Source: Thermodesulfobacteriota bacterium (lineage in GTDB: Bacteria; Desulfobacterota; Dissulfuribacteria; Dissulfuribacterales; UBA3076). From it: a DNA stretch of 9,459 nt. Under the pieces are notes generated by a model, which saw only the letters and a list, made by a program, of their open reading frames with translations, searched no databases and had not been told where the DNA came from. How positions within the stretch are numbered: the first letter of the stretch is position 1; every line of letters begins with the position of its first letter. The stretch covers positions 1-9,459 of the forward strand of contig QNAY01000021.1 of NCBI GenBank assembly GCA_003645605.1. Reading direction: 5' to 3'. Of the stretch, positions 7,610 through 9,459 are shown in pieces. Position numbers and translations under genes: made by a program.

Positions 7610-8659
7610 ATGAAGATAGGAATAGTCGGAATATCAGGTTCTGGTAAGACCACTATATTTAACGCCCTCACAGGAAGCGTTGCGGAGGTCTCTGCCTACC
7701 AAAAGGGCAAAAAAGACCCAAACCTGGCGGTAGTCAGGGTGCCGGACAGACGTTTGGATATACTCTCATCCATGTACAGGCCCAAAAAGACCACCTATGC
7801 CCGGGTGCAGTATGTGGATATAGGTGGGACTGTCTCTGCCAGAGAGGGTATGGAGTCTTCAATGGACGAACTCCTTAAACTCCTTCATCCTGTGGATGCC
7901 CTGGTTCATGTGGTTCGAAACTTCGATCGGTCCGGTGAGTCTCCAAAACCACAGAAGGATCTGGAGGCCTTGGAGTCCGAGCTTATTCTCACAGATCTTA
8001 TCATTCTGGAAAAAAAGATTGAGAGATTGGAAAAGGAGATTACTAAAGCAGGGAAAGGAAGTCCCGAGGAGCTGGAACTCCTTAAAAAGGCCGGGGAAAT
8101 CCTGGAAAGGGGAGAGGCCTTAAGAGGATATCCAAACATAGCTCAATCCCCGATGCTTAAGGGCTATGCCTTTCTTTCGGCAAAACCATGCATTGTGGTC
8201 CTTAACACCGGAGATGATGTAGAGCTTGGTACTACGGAGCTGCAGATCTCCGATGCCATTGTCCTTGTAGAACTTAAGGGAAGGCTTGAGATGGAACTGG
8301 CACAGCTCTCGCCTGAAGAAGCAGAACTCTTCAGGGAAGAAATGGGCCTTGAAGAACCCGCCACCTTCCGTTTAATCAAAGAATCTTATCAGCTCCTTGG
8401 CCTTATTTCTCTCTTTACGGTGGGAACAGATGAAGTTCGCGCCTGGCCAATCCGGCAGGACACCCCTGCTCCGCGGGCTGCCGGGGCTATCCATTCCGAC
8501 ATGGAAAAGGGCTTTATCAGGGCAGAGGTGGTATCCTACGACGATCTCATAGCCTGCGGCAACCATTCCGCTGCCCAGAAAGCCGGGAAAGTGAGGCTTG
8601 AAGGCAAAAATTACCTTGTGCAGGATGGCGATATTGTAGATATACGCTTTAATGTGTAG
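7610..8659 (+). CDS. Divergent YchF/OLA1-family P-loop NTPase (DUF933/TGS C-terminus)
   Basis: This 349-residue protein starts at ATG 7610, fixed by the P-loop GISGSGKT at residues 7-14, although the Shine-Dalgarno is poor. VDIGGTVSAREGM matches the YchF DIAGLVKGASKGEG region. A charged helical segment (about 120-172, rich in Glu/Lys/Leu) fits the YchF coiled-coil insertion. NTGDD (199-203) aligns with the YchF NxxE ATP-specificity motif. The C-terminus is strongly YchF: EVRAWPIRQDTPAPRAAGAI, then EKGFIRAEV.SYDDLI and a closing VQDGDIVDIRFNV. The divergent P-loop (canonical YchF has GLPNVGKST) and G4 motif suggest a paralogue, not the housekeeping ribosome-binding ATPase. It follows mogA by 54 nt in the same direction. 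Cytoplasmic; substrate and role unknown. Confidence 0.87.
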   Translation: MKIGIVGISGSGKTTIFNALTGSVAEVSAYQKGKKDPNLAVVRVPDRRLDILSSMYRPKKTTYARVQYVDIGGTVSAREGMESSMDELLKLLHPVDALVHVVRNFDRSGESPKPQKDLEALESELILTDLIILEKKIERLEKEITKAGKGSPEELELLKKAGEILERGEALRGYPNIAQSPMLKGYAFLSAKPCIVVLNTGDDVELGTTELQISDAIVLVELKGRLEMELAQLSPEEAELFREEMGLEEPATFRLIKESYQLLGLISLFTVGTDEVRAWPIRQDTPAPRAAGAIHSDMEKGFIRAEVVSYDDLIACGNHSAAQKAGKVRLEGKNYLVQDGDIVDIRFNV

Positions 8660-8805
8660 TGGGGATTGAGGGATTATATGCAAGAGGCCATGGAGGCGGG
8701 AGGGAATGGAAAAGGCGTGAGGATATTGAGGCCTGTCTGTGTGCGACGCAGGCAGTTGGCCCGAGAGCTGACTCGCAAAGTGAACGAAAGAAAGGAGTGA
8801 GCAGC
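8660..8805 (+). other. 146-nt gap with a possible leader hairpin before the flavodoxin gene
   Basis: No gene is supported here. The flavodoxin frame is open through it from GTG 8659, but the 49 extra codons resemble nothing and overlap the previous stop codon. A 7-bp stem is possible between CTGTCTG (8733-8739) and CAGGCAG (8749-8755), with one G-U pair and a 9-nt loop. It has no T-run after it. Confidence 0.4.
8793..8797 (+). promoter_or_regulatory. Shine-Dalgarno AGGAG that decides the flavodoxin start
   Basis: A strong AGGAG lies 8 nt before ATG 8806. It supports this start over the upstream GTG at 8659. Confidence 0.8.
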
Positions 8806-9285
8806 ATGAAAGTATTAGTGGTCTATTCAACCAAGACAAAGAACACGTTGAAATTAGCTGAAGCACTGTATGATACGATTCGTTATCGTAAGGAACTGAA
8901 ATCAATTACTGATAAGCCGGATCCTGAAGACTATGGCTTTATTGCCGTTGGTTTCTGGATAAAAGACGGGAAGCCGGATTCTGCTACTATGGAATTCCTT
9001 CCCCAAATCCGTGATAAAGAGGTCTTTTTATTTGCTACTCATGCCTCAGCAAAAAACTCAGATAGTGTCCATGATGCTATGAAAGTTGCAAAGGAACTGG
9101 CCTGCAACGCACGTACTATAGGAACATTCAGTTGCCAAGGGGAAATTCCCGCTGAGATGATGGAGAAAGCCGCTGCCCAATCTCCACAACCACCATGGCT
9201 TGCTGATGCACCGTCAGCCAAGGGACATCCTGATAAGAAAGATATCCGAGAGCTTGTTGATTTTTTTAATAAACTGACCATTTGA
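8806..9285 (+). CDS. Flavodoxin-like protein (Flavodoxin_3/BilS-like fold)
   Basis: This 159-residue small cytoplasmic FMN-type electron carrier or flavin reductase partner starts at ATG 8806, chosen for its strong Shine-Dalgarno and because MKVLVVYSTKTKNT begins the flavodoxin fold. STKTKNT (8-14) is the phosphate-binding loop. GFWIKDGKPDS (49-59) and the later FATHASAKNSDS fit the flavin loops of the Flavodoxin_3 group, as do the F-x-CQGEIP motif and the HPDKKDIRELVDFF tail. It lacks a canonical acidic long-chain flavodoxin insertion. It follows the YchF-like gene by 146 nt and may form its own transcript. A role as electron partner of the formate dehydrogenase is possible but unsupported. 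The stop is TGA 9283-9285. Confidence 0.8.
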   Translation: MKVLVVYSTKTKNTLKLAEALYDTIRYRKELKSITDKPDPEDYGFIAVGFWIKDGKPDSATMEFLPQIRDKEVFLFATHASAKNSDSVHDAMKVAKELACNARTIGTFSCQGEIPAEMMEKAAAQSPQPPWLADAPSAKGHPDKKDIRELVDFFNKLTI

Positions 9286-9316
9286 ACTGAGCGGTTACAA
9301 GTCAGATTGTGCAACA

Positions 9317-9368
9317 CACGAAAAAGGAAAAAATTGTCACGAAAGCACGAAATACCGAAAACACGAAA
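9317..9368 (+). repeat. Four CACGAAA direct repeats downstream of the flavodoxin gene
   Basis: CACGAAA occurs at 9317-9323, 9338-9344, 9346-9352 and 9362-9368, with a related CCGAAA at 9355-9360. The spacing is irregular, so this is not a CRISPR array. Purine-rich CACGAAA clusters of this style occur as dispersed intergenic sequence in many environmental genomes, which is my recollection and not a search result. Confidence 0.6.
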
Positions 9369-9409
9369 AGAATATCAGCAACTTGACAGTATAGGAATTT
9401 CCTTTTTTT

Positions 9410-9453
9410 TGACAGGATAAATGAAAATCATGTAAATCTTGTTCATCCTGTCA
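9410..9453. repeat. 9-bp inverted repeat TGACAGGAT / ATCCTGTCA
   Basis: TGACAGGAT (9410-9418) and ATCCTGTCA (9445-9453) are perfectly complementary with a 26-nt A+T-rich loop. A run of eight T residues ends at 9410, ahead of the hairpin and not after it, and the + strand sequence after it is not T-rich. It therefore does not look like an intrinsic terminator on either strand. It may be a dispersed palindromic element; the rest of 9286-9459 holds no gene. Confidence 0.6.
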
Positions 9454-9459
9454 GAGAAG

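Noticed and set aside
8659..8805. Longer flavodoxin start at GTG 8659
   Set aside because: It overlaps the previous stop, adds 49 residues with no family resemblance, and a strong AGGAG supports ATG 8806.
9317..9368. CRISPR-like array
   Set aside because: Units are only 7 bp with irregular short spacing and no spacer structure.
9283..9420. Flavodoxin TGA as a second selenocysteine codon, since the frame stays open to 9418-9420
   Set aside because: The protein already ends naturally at LVDFFNKLTI, the following residues are low complexity and basic, and I see no SECIS stem with a GGUCU-type loop after it.
9403..9453. Intrinsic terminator at the right end
   Set aside because: The T-run precedes the inverted repeat on the + strand and would be an A-run after it on the minus strand, and the loop is long.

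Overview
The window reads as a chromosomal segment of an anaerobic, selenocysteine-using bacterium. G+C is moderate, near half by eye. All genes are on the + strand, and they centre on a molybdenum/tungsten formate dehydrogenase plus two unusual translation-factor-like P-loop NTPases. The protein families (HydB-like diaphorase, Sec-FdhA, EF-G2-like factor, divergent YchF with a DUF933/TGS tail) fit a sulfate-reducing or syntrophic Desulfobacterota-type organism. That placement is inferred from protein character, not from a marker gene.

Layout. Positions 1-130 are an upstream region with short repeats and no gene I can support. Positions 131-2059 encode the NAD(P)H/FMN diaphorase subunit (FdhB, NuoF/HydB-like). 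Positions 2052-4856 encode the catalytic subunit FdhA, overlapping fdhB by 8 nt. fdhA looks broken into two ORFs by an in-frame TGA at 3171-3173. That codon sits exactly where formate dehydrogenases carry selenocysteine and is followed by a bacterial SECIS hairpin, so I annotate one intact 934-residue selenoprotein. A gap of 117 nt with a possible promoter follows. Next come an EF-G-like translational GTPase (4974-7049), a MogA-type molybdopterin adenylyltransferase (7061-7555), a divergent YchF-family NTPase (7610-8659) and a short flavodoxin-like protein (8806-9285). The right end (9286-9459) holds only short direct and inverted repeats.

How they work together. FdhA oxidises formate (or reduces CO2) at a bis-MGD Mo/W-Sec centre and passes electrons along a NuoG-like Fe-S chain to FdhB, which carries FMN and binds NAD(P)H. 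MogA acts late in molybdenum cofactor synthesis, so its proximity is metabolically sensible. The EF-G-like protein is tightly coupled to mogA (11 nt gap) but has substitutions in two nucleotide-binding motifs (PGH to PGE, NKxD to NKMG). The YchF-like protein also departs from its family's nucleotide-specificity motif. Their roles are unknown. The strongest single discovery is the UGA/SECIS-recoded fdhA. The most open biological question is why two atypical translation-type NTPases flank a MoCo gene next to a selenoprotein formate dehydrogenase.
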